From Novosphingobium mathurense (GTDB lineage: Bacteria; Pseudomonadota; Alphaproteobacteria; Sphingomonadales; Sphingomonadaceae), in the NCBI RefSeq assembly GCF_900168325.1, contig NZ_FVZE01000004.1:248001-312000 (forward strand): 64,000 nucleotides of DNA, in the 5' to 3' direction. The notes under the pieces are model-generated. The model was not told where the DNA came from and did not search any database. It saw only the letters and a list, made by a program, of their open reading frames with translations. A program made the position numbers and the translations under genes. Numbering within the stretch: the stretch's first letter is position 1; every line of letters begins with the position of its first letter. This document shows, piece after piece, positions 7,958 to 17,376 of the stretch.

Positions 7958-10236
7958 TGGACATGATCGTTGATGCACCCCGGGGCGGGAACGATGGCCT
8001 GCAGCAATTTTTCGTTGGCGAGCCTTCCAACATCTCGCGCCGGCGGTTCCTGCTGACCTCGGCCGGAGTCAGTGCAGGGGCCCTGGTTCTGGGTTTCGGT
8101 ATCCCGATGGGCAAGGCGCGGGCGCAGGAAGGCAAGTCCGGGATCCCTGACGCCGCGGCCCATCCGAAGGTGCCTGCCTTCCTCGAAATCCGACCCGACA
8201 ACACCGTGCGCCTGCAGAGCCCGTTCATCGAGGGTGGGCAGGGCGTGTTCACGGCCATGGCCCAAATCGTCGCCGAAGAACTCGACATGGACCCGTCAGC
8301 CTTCACTGTGGAGAGCGCGCCGGCAGGCAGCGAATACCTGATCGTGCCGGGAGCGGGACGACTAACCGGTGGCAGCATGTCGGTGCGCACCAGCTACATG
8401 ACGATGCGCAAGATCGGCGCATCGGCGCGGCTGATGCTGATGCAGGCGGCCTCGGGCAAGTTAGGCGTACCCTTCAGTTCGCTCACGACGCAGCCGGGCC
8501 GTGTGCTCCATGAAGCTTCCGGCCGTTCGCTGACTTACGGCGAAGTGGCTTCCGGCGCGCTCGACATGCCGGTTCCGCCGCAGGACGGCCTCAAGCTGCG
8601 CGATCCCAAGACGTTCCGCTGGATCGGCAAGCCGGTGGCGCGCATCGACATGCACGAAAAGGCGACCGGCAAGGCGCAGTTCACTATCGACGTGGTGGTC
8701 GAGGACATGGTCCATGCCGCCATCCAGCATGCTCCGCGTCTCGGTCTGGAAGTCGGTTCGATCCGCAATGAGGACCAGGTCAAGGCGATGCGCGGCGTGG
8801 AATCGATCCATCGTCTCGACGGCGCCGTCGCAGTCGTCGCCAAGCGCTGGTGGCATGCGCGCCAGGCGGTCGAGGCCCTGCAGGTCGACTGGGCTGAACC
8901 CGGCGACAAGTCCGGCATCCGCTACATGCCGGGCGACTTCGACAGCGAGGCTTTCTCGCAGCAACTGGGCGCCAATGCCGACGCGGGCAACGAGGCGGAA
9001 TCCCGGGGCGATTTTGCCAAGGGCTACAGCGACGCGGCAACCAAGGTGGAAGCCACTTACTACAGCCAGTACCTCCACCATGCACAGCTCGAGCCGCCTT
9101 CCAGCCTTGCTCGGTTCAACGCCGATGGCACGCTGGACTTGTGGGTGCCCAACCAGGCGCCCGAGATGTTCCAGGCCGATGCTGCCAAGATCGCCGGGAT
9201 GGCGCCGGCCAAGGTCAAGATCCACTCGCAGATGCTGGGCGGCTTCTTCGGCAGACACTTCCTCTACGGACCGGGCTGCTGCTATCCGCAGGCGATCAAG
9301 CTGGCCAAGGCCGTGGGCAAGCCGGTCAAGGTGATCTGGAGCCGCGAGGAGGAATTCCTGCGCGATCCCCTGCGGCCCATGGCGGCGGTGCGTTTCCGCG
9401 GCGGCCTCGACAGCAACGGCATGCCCATCGCGATCGAGGCGATCAGCGCCTGCGAGGGGCCGGGTGAAGGCATCGCCAACAAGCGTGCCGAGGGCGTGGA
9501 TGGGATGGCCGTCGAGGGTCTGACCGGCAAGTCCTATGCCATTCCCAATTCCCGCATTGCACAGGCCTACGTCAAGAACCCGGTCACGCTTGCCTACTGG
9601 CGGTCGGTCGGCAACTCGATGAACGATTTCTTCTACGAGACCTTTCTTGACGAACTGGCCGACAAGGGCGGTATCGATCCGTTCGAGATGCGCTTGCGCC
9701 TGCTCAGGGACAACAAGCGCCTGACCACGTTGCTGAAAGCCGTCGGCGATCTGGCGGGAGGCTGGAAGCGCGGTCCGTTCAGTGCGGCGGACGGCACCCG
9801 GCGCGCGCGCGGCGTGGCGATGGCCTCACCCTTCGGATCGCACACTGCGGCCATTGCCGAAGTATCGATCAAGGATGGGCAGGTCGTCGTCCATGAACTG
9901 TGGGAAGCGATCGATCCGGGCAGCATCGTCAATCCGGCGATCGTCGAGGCGCAGGTGAACTCCGCCATCGCGCTGGGGCTTTCGCAGGTTTTGCTGGAGG
10001 AAGCGGTCTACAAGGACGGCCAACCGGTCGCGCGTAACTACGATCTCTATCCGATCCTGCCGCCCGATCGCATGCCGCGCGTTCACGTCAAGATCGTCGA
10101 GAGCGGCGCGGAAATGGGCGGCATCGGTGAGCCGCCCTTGCCGGCCGTGCCGCCGGCAGTGGCCAATGCGGTCTCGGCGTTGACCGGAAAGCGGGTGCGC
10201 AGCATGCCGCTTTCGCGGATCAAGTTCGACACCTGA
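7957..10236 (+). CDS. molybdopterin-binding subunit of aldehyde/N-heterocycle dehydrogenase (IorB-like)
   Basis: This large catalytic subunit of about 759 residues belongs to the xanthine dehydrogenase molybdopterin family. It has a twin-arginine signal (SRRRFLLTSAGVSAGALVLG near residues 27-46), so the enzyme is exported folded to the periplasm. Molybdopterin-binding blocks such as GGFFGRHFLYG, a duplicated aldehyde-oxidase domain and the C-terminal EMGGIGEPPLPAVPPAVANA with the catalytic Glu are visible. Partners are the 2Fe-2S subunit upstream and cytochrome c downstream, as in isoquinoline, nicotinate and acetic-acid-bacterial aldehyde dehydrogenases. The substrate is undetermined. The start is ATG 7957, overlapping the previous stop; GTG 7954 in the same frame is an alternative. 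Confidence 0.93.
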   Translation: MDMIVDAPRGGNDGLQQFFVGEPSNISRRRFLLTSAGVSAGALVLGFGIPMGKARAQEGKSGIPDAAAHPKVPAFLEIRPDNTVRLQSPFIEGGQGVFTAMAQIVAEELDMDPSAFTVESAPAGSEYLIVPGAGRLTGGSMSVRTSYMTMRKIGASARLMLMQAASGKLGVPFSSLTTQPGRVLHEASGRSLTYGEVASGALDMPVPPQDGLKLRDPKTFRWIGKPVARIDMHEKATGKAQFTIDVVVEDMVHAAIQHAPRLGLEVGSIRNEDQVKAMRGVESIHRLDGAVAVVAKRWWHARQAVEALQVDWAEPGDKSGIRYMPGDFDSEAFSQQLGANADAGNEAESRGDFAKGYSDAATKVEATYYSQYLHHAQLEPPSSLARFNADGTLDLWVPNQAPEMFQADAAKIAGMAPAKVKIHSQMLGGFFGRHFLYGPGCCYPQAIKLAKAVGKPVKVIWSREEEFLRDPLRPMAAVRFRGGLDSNGMPIAIEAISACEGPGEGIANKRAEGVDGMAVEGLTGKSYAIPNSRIAQAYVKNPVTLAYWRSVGNSMNDFFYETFLDELADKGGIDPFEMRLRLLRDNKRLTTLLKAVGDLAGGWKRGPFSAADGTRRARGVAMASPFGSHTAAIAEVSIKDGQVVVHELWEAIDPGSIVNPAIVEAQVNSAIALGLSQVLLEEAVYKDGQPVARNYDLYPILPPDRMPRVHVKIVESGAEMGGIGEPPLPAVPPAVANAVSALTGKRVRSMPLSRIKFDT

Positions 10237-10316
10237 CGCAAACCCGAAAGCTCCTGTTCTCCTGTCCGCGACCCGCACCGGTTGCGGACAGGCCCCCCAG
10301 TGAACGGAACGAAACC

Positions 10317-11666
10317 TTGAAGAAGATTCTCTCGATCCTGCTGGCCCTCGTGGTGATCGTCGGTCTGGCTATCGCATGGTTCGTCAATCGCACGCCCGCA
10401 TCGCCTTTCGATGGAGTGGCAGGGGGCAAGCCGAGTGCCGATCTGGTCAAACGCGGCGAATACGTGGCGCGGGCGGCGGACTGTGTCGCCTGTCATGGCC
10501 TGCCGGGCAAGCCTGCCTTTACCGGCGGGCTGGAGATGGCGACGCCGATGGGCTCGATCTTCGCCACGAACATTACGCCCGACAGGGAAACCGGTATTGG
10601 CGCCTATTCCCTGGCCGATTTCGATCGGGCTATCCGTCAGGGCATCGCGCCGGGCGGGCAGTGGCTCTATCCGGCCATGCCCTATCCTTCCTATGCCAAG
10701 TTGAGCGACGATGACGTGAAGGCCCTCTATGCCTTTTTCATGACTGCGGTGCCGGCAACCAGGCAGGAAAACCACGAAAGCGAAATCCCCTGGCCTCTCA
10801 ACATGCGTTGGCCGCTCGCACTGTGGAAGGCCGTCTTCACTGACGGAGGAACCTACGAGACCAAGGCTGACCGCGATGCGCAGTGGAACCGGGGCGCCTA
10901 TCTGGTGCAGGCCGCGGGTCATTGCGGCGCCTGTCATACGCCGCGCGGACTTGCCATGAACGAAAAGGCGCTGGACGAGGATAGCGACCTGTTCCTCGCC
11001 GGAGCGGTGCTCGATGGCTGGTATGCTCCCAGCCTGCGGGGAGACAGCAACATCGGCCTGGGCCGTTGGAGCGAGGATGAGATCTGGCAGTTCCTCAAGA
11101 CCGGTCGCAATCGCCACGCTGTCGTCTATGGTTCGATGACTGAGGCATTCAACAATTCGCTGCAGTTCATGCGCGACGAAGACCTTCGCGCCATGGCTCA
11201 TTATCTCAAGTCCTTACCCGGCAATCCTCGCAAGGAGGGTGAACCCTGGCAGTACGACGCCTCGTCCAATCAGGCACTGGCGCTTGCCAATCGCATGGAC
11301 CACCCAGGCGCCCAGACCTACATGGCCAAGTGCAGCTTCTGCCATGGCGCCGATGGACGCGGACAGGGCCAGTGGATACCGCCGCTGGCAGGCTCGGCAT
11401 CGGCCATGACGAGCGAGGGTGCGCCTTCGGCGATCAACATCACGCTCAACGGATCGCAGCGTGTGGTGGCCCAGGGCGTTCCCGATGCCTACCGCATGCC
11501 GCCCTACCGCAACCAGCTGTCGGACGGCGAGATCGCCGATGCCCTCAGCTTCGTGCGCACGGCCTGGGGCAATCGCGGTGGTTCGGTATCGCCCGGCGAT
11601 GTCGCCGACTTGCGCAAGCGAACCGATCCCGCCAGCAGCCAGGTCATCATCCTGCAGATGCGCTGA
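10317..11666 (+). CDS. membrane-anchored triheme cytochrome c
   Basis: This 449-residue cytochrome has an uncleaved N-terminal membrane helix (ILSILLALVVIVGLAIAWFV) and three c-type heme sites, CVACH, CGACH and CSFCH, one per domain, as in the cytochrome subunits of alcohol, aldehyde and nicotinate dehydrogenases. It should accept electrons from the molybdenum/iron-sulfur subunits encoded just upstream and pass them to ubiquinone or a terminal oxidase. The start is a TTG, since no ATG or GTG lies at the beginning of the signal anchor; the ribosome site is weak. It is followed by a strong terminator shared by the convergent autotransporter gene. Confidence 0.92.
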   Translation: MKKILSILLALVVIVGLAIAWFVNRTPASPFDGVAGGKPSADLVKRGEYVARAADCVACHGLPGKPAFTGGLEMATPMGSIFATNITPDRETGIGAYSLADFDRAIRQGIAPGGQWLYPAMPYPSYAKLSDDDVKALYAFFMTAVPATRQENHESEIPWPLNMRWPLALWKAVFTDGGTYETKADRDAQWNRGAYLVQAAGHCGACHTPRGLAMNEKALDEDSDLFLAGAVLDGWYAPSLRGDSNIGLGRWSEDEIWQFLKTGRNRHAVVYGSMTEAFNNSLQFMRDEDLRAMAHYLKSLPGNPRKEGEPWQYDASSNQALALANRMDHPGAQTYMAKCSFCHGADGRGQGQWIPPLAGSASAMTSEGAPSAINITLNGSQRVVAQGVPDAYRMPPYRNQLSDGEIADALSFVRTAWGNRGGSVSPGDVADLRKRTDPASSQVIILQMR

Positions 11667-11686
11667 GGGTCTGGAGCCGGAAATGA

Positions 11687-11718
11687 GAAGGGGGCGTCGA
11701 TGCGCCCCCTTCGTTTTT
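11687..11718 (+). terminator. intrinsic terminator after cytochrome c
   Basis: A perfect 10-bp stem (GAAGGGGGCG pairing with CGCCCCCTTC) with a six-base loop is followed by GTTTTT. It ends the molybdenum hydroxylase operon, 20 bases after the cytochrome stop, and lies in the convergent gap with the autotransporter gene. Confidence 0.9.
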
Positions 11719-11740
11719 CAGGATCGATGGATCAGGCAGC

Positions 11741-14700
11741 TTACCAGGCCACCTTCATGCTGCCGCGCAGGGCCAGGTTGACATGGTCGTGACGATCTTC
11801 GGCTGACAGTTCGCCGCCCAGAACGAAACCGGCCGATCCGCCGAAGGCGCGCAGGCGGGCGAACCAGCCTCCGGTGGCCTTCTCTCCATCGAGGGAGAAC
11901 GGGGTGCCGTCCTTGAAGTGGGCCGTCGTCGTGCCAAGGCCGCCGCTAAGGATCTCGCGCCAGCCGCCTTCGGTCTCGATGCGGAACCAGTTCTCGTCGC
12001 GCGCGCCCATGCCCATGAGGTCGGCACCGAGCGTGACGCCGCCGTTAAGGCCAAGCTCGTCGCTCTTGCGCGAATTGACCGTCAGGTCGAGTGCCTTGCC
12101 TCCACCGGTCTCGGTGTAGCCGCTTTCCTTGAGGCGGACGTAGTCGACAGTGACCGCCGGACGAAAGTAGAGGTAACGGCTGCCGCCTTCAGCGGACGCG
12201 CCTGCCGAAAATGTGACGAAGTTGCCGTTCCAGTTGCCCTCGATCTTGCGCTTGACGTCCTCCTGTCCGGCCACGCCGACGAAGTTGCGGGTGCTGTCGA
12301 AGTCGGCATGGCCGTATGATGCGCGGGTGAAGCTGCTGATCGCGCCCCAGTTGCCGCGCCAGTGCGCCGCCAGTTCATAGGAACCGGACTTGACCTCGCT
12401 TGCCGCGCCATTGGTGTGACGGTTCCACAGGTAGGCGGCAGTCGCACCGAAGCGGCCGATGCCGGTTTCGTACTCGCCGGTGAGCGACCAGGCATAACCG
12501 TTGAGATCGTAGGCCGCACTGGCTGCGGTGTTCTTGTCGCTTCCCCAGAAAGCCAGGTTGACGCTGATGCTGATCGGGCCGCTGGCAACCAGCGGGCCCT
12601 GCGGGTCCATCAACTGCCGGCCAATGGTCCGTGCGCCCAGGCTGATGCCTTCGAAGGAACCGCCTGCATGGTCGGGCAGCATCATGCCGACCGTCTGTCG
12701 GAACAGGTCGCCATCGGTAATGCCAAGGAAGACATCGCCGACTTTCTGATCCTGCCCAAGCGCCGCGAAGACGGCGTCGTATGCCGATGCCTGCGAACGG
12801 TTCAGGCCAAGCTCCTGCTTGGAGCGCCGGGCGACGTTGACGACGATGGTGTTCGCAGCCGCATCCTCGTCGAGCGAAGCCTTGAACATGAAGGGGACAA
12901 GGTCAGTGGCGGTTGCAAGTCCGTCGAGGCCCTCGATCGCCCCGGCAGTGAGCACCTGATAGCTGCCTTCGGCGGTCGACACGTCGGCAAGACGGATGGA
13001 GAGCTTTGCGCCTTTTTCGAACGAGGCCGTGCCGGCAACGGTATAGGCGCTTCCCAAGCCGGCTTCCTTGTTGAGCGTGACGGCCAGCACGCCGTCCTTG
13101 CCGACATCGAGCGAGGCGATCTGCGAGGGCGTGCGCACATCGAGCATGCCGCCCTGGACGCTGACTGCAAGGTTTGCCGCATTCGCGAGGCTGCCGGAGA
13201 AGCGGGAGGTGCCGGCTAGCGTGAGGATGTCGGCGCCTCCGTCGAAATCGACGGTGCCGGCGAACGAGGAGCTTCCGGCCAGGTTCATCGTGTCACTGCC
13301 GCCACCGAAGGCGACTTTCCCCGTCTGCGCGGCATCGCCGGAAAGCGCCAGGGTGTTGCTGCCGGTGCCGAACGAAACGTTTCCGGTCAGCGAACCGTCC
13401 GCCAGTTCAAGGCGATCGTCGCCGCTCCCCAGCCTGACGTCACCCACGATCGAGGGGGCGTCATAGCCCGATGCAACTTGCGTCTGCTTCACCGTCACGC
13501 CGCCGGTTGCAGCGGACAGGTCGATGGCGATGTTACGGCCGGAATCGGCCTTGGCGCCGCTGGCAACGATGCTGCCGCTGTTCTCGATCAGTGCGACCGT
13601 GCCGCTCCTGTCGACGATGGCGCTGGCCGAACCGTTCTCGCCAGCCGCGGTTGCCTTGATCGCGCCGCTGTTACGGATGGTGGCAAGGTTGGCGCCCTGG
13701 GCAATGTGGATGGCGGTCGTCTGCGCGCCGGTGGCATTGCCGCCGCTTGCCGTTACACTGCCGGAGACGCGCAGTTCCGGAGTCGAAGTACCTGCTCCGA
13801 TGCTCACGGCCGTGGCGTTTGCGCCATTGGAAACCGCCGCGACGCTGCCGGCAATGCCGATCCCGTTGGCGATCGTGACCGCACCGCCGCGCCCGCCGAT
13901 GGCAAGGCCGGTGGCATCGATGCCGGAATAGAGGCCGCGGCCTTCGACAGTGCCGTCGATCTGCAGGCCGTACCGGCTGGCCGTGCCCGAAACCGGTCCG
14001 ATGGCAATGTCATGGTCGGCGGCGCCGATGACCATGGCCGGTGCCTTGCCGTAGGAGACGACCTTGGCGGAGCCTTCCTTGGCATCCTCGATCCCGTCGC
14101 CGTCCTCGTCGGCATTGTTCGGGTCGGTATCCTTGGGCGCCACGGCAAGGACGATGCCGCCCGAGACATTGCCCTCGATGACCAGCGCTGACCCACCCTG
14201 GAGCAGGTCGTCCGCGTCGAGCTTGGACGTGTTCGAAGGCACGGTGGTATAACGGTAGCCCGTCGACGCGACGGTACCCTGGACGACCATCGCGCCATCG
14301 ACGTCGCCACCGAAGTGCGCGCCGACAGAATCCTTGCCCTGGACCGATACGGAGCCGGCCAACCGCACATTGCCGCCGATGTCGCCCGCTTCGATGCCGA
14401 TAGCGCGGTCGCCCAGCACCGTCGTTTGCCCATCGTGCACGAAATCCCCGGTCAGCGGCCCACCCAGCGCGATGCCAGCCGAATCGTTGCCTTCGACCAC
14501 GATCTTGCCGCTGTTGACGATCTTGCCGGTATGGGCGCCCGTGGTGCGGATGCCGTAGCGGTTGGAGCCGAGTGCGAAGGGGCCGTCGAGGTCGCCGTCC
14601 TTGTCCCCATCGGTCGGTTCATATGGTTCGTCGATGGTGATCGTGCCGGAATTGACAATGTCGCCACTCGTTCCGGCCGATGCGGCAATGCCGACCGCGC

Positions 14701-14956
14701 CGTTCGCATTGCTGACGCTGATCGCGCCGGCATTGGTCACCTTGTGGTTGCTGTCCATCGTCACGGCGGTGCCGGCGGTCAGGACGACCGAGCCGTCCTT
14801 GGTGATGTTGATCGCATCGGCGGCGCCGTTCTTGATCGTCGAGGTGCGCAGCGGCGAGGTCTTCTTGGTGGTAACATCCTCGGCATGGGCGGCCGTGGTC
14901 TGGGCCGCCGCGGCAAGAGCAAGCAGTGCAGTAGAGGCAAGCAGGTAGCGCGACAT
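11741..14956 (-). CDS. large autotransporter (type Va secretion)
   Basis: This 1071-residue outer-membrane autotransporter has a cleavable signal peptide (MSRYLLASTALLALAAAAQTTAAHA). Its passenger of about 700 residues consists of repetitive Ser/Gly/Ala/Asn-rich beta-helix turns (NSGTITI, NSGKIVVEG, NSGSIVASG). A C-terminal beta-barrel of about 280 residues ends in an aromatic residue. Two acidic insertions interrupt the passenger, one of them DTDPNNADEDGDGIEDAKEG, resembling calcium-binding thrombospondin type 3 repeats. No protease or lipase motif is visible. The gene follows the TonB receptor of the second sigma module by 69 bases in the same direction and may be part of its regulon. Its function (adhesin, or surface binding of the receptor's ligand) is unknown. 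Confidence 0.9.
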   Translation of the reverse strand: MSRYLLASTALLALAAAAQTTAAHAEDVTTKKTSPLRTSTIKNGAADAINITKDGSVVLTAGTAVTMDSNHKVTNAGAISVSNANGAVGIAASAGTSGDIVNSGTITIDEPYEPTDGDKDGDLDGPFALGSNRYGIRTTGAHTGKIVNSGKIVVEGNDSAGIALGGPLTGDFVHDGQTTVLGDRAIGIEAGDIGGNVRLAGSVSVQGKDSVGAHFGGDVDGAMVVQGTVASTGYRYTTVPSNTSKLDADDLLQGGSALVIEGNVSGGIVLAVAPKDTDPNNADEDGDGIEDAKEGSAKVVSYGKAPAMVIGAADHDIAIGPVSGTASRYGLQIDGTVEGRGLYSGIDATGLAIGGRGGAVTIANGIGIAGSVAAVSNGANATAVSIGAGTSTPELRVSGSVTASGGNATGAQTTAIHIAQGANLATIRNSGAIKATAAGENGSASAIVDRSGTVALIENSGSIVASGAKADSGRNIAIDLSAATGGVTVKQTQVASGYDAPSIVGDVRLGSGDDRLELADGSLTGNVSFGTGSNTLALSGDAAQTGKVAFGGGSDTMNLAGSSSFAGTVDFDGGADILTLAGTSRFSGSLANAANLAVSVQGGMLDVRTPSQIASLDVGKDGVLAVTLNKEAGLGSAYTVAGTASFEKGAKLSIRLADVSTAEGSYQVLTAGAIEGLDGLATATDLVPFMFKASLDEDAAANTIVVNVARRSKQELGLNRSQASAYDAVFAALGQDQKVGDVFLGITDGDLFRQTVGMMLPDHAGGSFEGISLGARTIGRQLMDPQGPLVASGPISISVNLAFWGSDKNTAASAAYDLNGYAWSLTGEYETGIGRFGATAAYLWNRHTNGAASEVKSGSYELAAHWRGNWGAISSFTRASYGHADFDSTRNFVGVAGQEDVKRKIEGNWNGNFVTFSAGASAEGGSRYLYFRPAVTVDYVRLKESGYTETGGGKALDLTVNSRKSDELGLNGGVTLGADLMGMGARDENWFRIETEGGWREILSGGLGTTTAHFKDGTPFSLDGEKATGGWFARLRAFGGSAGFVLGGELSAEDRHDHVNLALRGSMKVAW

Positions 14957-15025
14957 CTCAATCCCTTCAGGTCGGTTACGACCCTTGAGACGGAGACCTC
15001 CGCGGCCAGCCTTGAAGAAAACTTT

Positions 15026-17374
15026 CTAGAAGCGCGTATCGACGCCTACACGCAGGGTTCGCGGTCGTAGCGGCGTGACCTGTTCACGCCCGATGCTGAA
15101 GGGCGTTCCCAGCGAAAAGCGATTGCCGCGCGAATTGGCGATGTTGGTCAGCCCAACCGTTACCCCGAGCCTGTCCGTCCCCAGCCGCAGGTTCGCGCCG
15201 CTGTCGAGATAATCGCCCTGCGGTGCGCCCAGTTCCGGACCGATCCCGAGGCGCGAGCGGCCGACGTAGCTTGCCCAGCCATTGCCGGTGAGCCGCAGGC
15301 CGTTCCCGACATTGCGCTCCCAGGTGACGCCCAAACGCCCGGCGACATGGGCGATGTTGGGCACCTGCATCGTTCGCGCGGCAAGGAACAGCGGGGGAGT
15401 GTCGACCTTGCTGCGGTTCCAGGTCACGCCGCCTTCGACACGCAGTCCCGGGGTCAGCGCGACGCCGCCCGATACGCTGGCCGACCAGACGCGGCCGTCG
15501 CCGATATTGGCCGTGCTGGGCAGGCCTGAGCCATCGATGAAGTCTGCCTGTATGTCCTGCCAGCGGGTGTAGGAGAGACTGAGCGCGAAGTCGAAGGGGC
15601 CTTTGCCTGCGTGGCCGTGGCGGGCGCCGATTTCGAAAGTCTCCGTCCGGTCATTGCGGAAGCGGCGGACGAACTCACTTTCGATGGCAAAGCCGCCCGG
15701 GCGGAAGCCCTCCTGGTATCGCATGTACAGCGCCGTTTCGGGCGCAACTTCGGCATGGAGCGCAAGGGAGGGCAGGAACGTCTCGAGCGAGCGGTTGGCC
15801 GTGACCTGCGCCAGCGCCATTGCCAGTTCGCGCGAGACGTCCTCTCCCGAACCGCCGAGGCGCGAGTAGGTGAAGCGCCCACCCGCCGTTGCCACCAGGC
15901 TTTCCATGAGCCGCAGGCTTGCCTCGCCGTAGAGCGTCGCTTCATCGATGGTGTTGCGCACGCCGGTGGTCGAACTGCGCAGGAGCCCGCTTTCGAAGCG
16001 GCGCTTCAGGACCGTGGTGTTATGGGTGAAGCTGGTGCCCAGAAGCCAGCTGAAACCGTGCTTTTCAGGCATCCAGACGCGCGTTTCGTTGGCGATCATG
16101 CGCGTCCGGTTGCGCTGCGCGAACAGCTGCGGCGCACCATCGGGCAGGCTGGCGTCGTAGCGCTCCATCAGGCGCTGGCGCACGAGGCCGGTGGTGGAGC
16201 GCAGGCGCAGGTCGCCGATGCGGCCGGAGACGACGAACTGGCCCATCGCATAGTCTGCGTCGGAACCTTCGGCGACGCGGGCGGAGCTGTTCAGCGGAGC
16301 GCCGTAGCGATCGGCATACTGGCTGTCCTGCGCCTCGGTGGTCTGGCCAAGCGCGATGAGATCGACCGACCATTCGGGCGAAAGCTCGACGCGCGCGCTG
16401 ATCCGGCCGCCGAGTATGTCGGTGCGGTTGACGTTGCTGCGGCCCAGGACCGGCTTGTCGATGTAGCCGCCCTGCCGGACGGTATCGAGCGTTGCGCGCA
16501 AGGCGGCGCTTCCGCCGGAAAGGGGCAGATTGACCGTCGCACTGGCATCGCCGCCGATAGCCCCGCCCTGCGTCAAAGAGCCGCCCAAGGTACCGGAGAG
16601 CAAGGTCGCGCCCATGACCGGGGCATTGGGGACGATGCGGATGATACCGCCCAGCGATCCTGCGCCGTAAAGCGTGCCCTGCGGGCCTTCGAGGACTTCG
16701 ACGCGCGCCATGTCGGACAGGCGCAGGTCGGGGTCGGGCGCATTGTAGGCGAGCCGCAGGTCGCCGAGGTACTGGCCGACCGTCGCCTGAGTCGGCCCGG
16801 TGAAGCTGGAATCGGCGATGCCGCGTATGAACAGTTTGTTGCGCCCGCTGCCAAGGTGTGTGGAAGTGACGGTCGCAAGGCGCTGCGTGATCTTTTCCGT
16901 ACCGCCGATACCCCCGGCTTCAAGCGCCTCGCCGTCGAGGATCGCAACTTGTCCCGGCACCTGATCGATACGCAAGTCGCGCTTGGAGGCGATGACCACG
17001 ATCGGTTCGGGCGGTGGAGCGCGCTCCGGCGCGGCGGCCGGGGGCGTCTTCCGCGCCGGGATCGCGGATCTCGCGATCGGCTTCGGCACCGCTTCGAGCC
17101 GCCATGCAGAAGGGGCGACTTCGACAGCACGGGCGCCTGCAGCGCGGGCCAACCGCCGTACCGCCTCGTCGGCCTGCATCCGCCCGCGCAAGGAGGGAAT
17201 GGGCCTGCGGGCAATCTCCGGATTGGAAACCACGATGCTGGTCCCGGTCTGCCTGGCAAGATCGCTGACCGCATCGCCCACGCTGCCGGCGCGCGTCGAC
17301 ACCATGGCTTCACGCGCCAGCGCCGGGGCGGGCAGGGCCATTGCGGCCACCAGAAGCCAGATCGCAGCCTTCAC
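15026..17374 (-). CDS. TonB-dependent receptor with STN signalling domain
   Basis: This 782-residue receptor has a signal peptide (MKAAIWLLVAAMALPAPALA) and an STN domain around residues 25-95. A TonB-box-like PEPIVVIASK, a plug with VEVLEGPQGTLYGAGSLGG and a beta-barrel ending in a terminal Phe (VGVDTRF) complete it. The plug features resemble the receptor at the left edge (the same LR/ADSxFxG-type segment), so the two are probably paralogues. The start is GTG, two bases after the fecR stop, indicating translational coupling. The STN domain and gene order show that it signals through the adjacent FecR/sigma pair. The ligand (iron chelate, glycan or other) is not apparent. Confidence 0.93.
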   Translation of the reverse strand: MKAAIWLLVAAMALPAPALAREAMVSTRAGSVGDAVSDLARQTGTSIVVSNPEIARRPIPSLRGRMQADEAVRRLARAAGARAVEVAPSAWRLEAVPKPIARSAIPARKTPPAAAPERAPPPEPIVVIASKRDLRIDQVPGQVAILDGEALEAGGIGGTEKITQRLATVTSTHLGSGRNKLFIRGIADSSFTGPTQATVGQYLGDLRLAYNAPDPDLRLSDMARVEVLEGPQGTLYGAGSLGGIIRIVPNAPVMGATLLSGTLGGSLTQGGAIGGDASATVNLPLSGGSAALRATLDTVRQGGYIDKPVLGRSNVNRTDILGGRISARVELSPEWSVDLIALGQTTEAQDSQYADRYGAPLNSSARVAEGSDADYAMGQFVVSGRIGDLRLRSTTGLVRQRLMERYDASLPDGAPQLFAQRNRTRMIANETRVWMPEKHGFSWLLGTSFTHNTTVLKRRFESGLLRSSTTGVRNTIDEATLYGEASLRLMESLVATAGGRFTYSRLGGSGEDVSRELAMALAQVTANRSLETFLPSLALHAEVAPETALYMRYQEGFRPGGFAIESEFVRRFRNDRTETFEIGARHGHAGKGPFDFALSLSYTRWQDIQADFIDGSGLPSTANIGDGRVWSASVSGGVALTPGLRVEGGVTWNRSKVDTPPLFLAARTMQVPNIAHVAGRLGVTWERNVGNGLRLTGNGWASYVGRSRLGIGPELGAPQGDYLDSGANLRLGTDRLGVTVGLTNIANSRGNRFSLGTPFSIGREQVTPLRPRTLRVGVDTRF

Positions 17375-17376
17375 GT

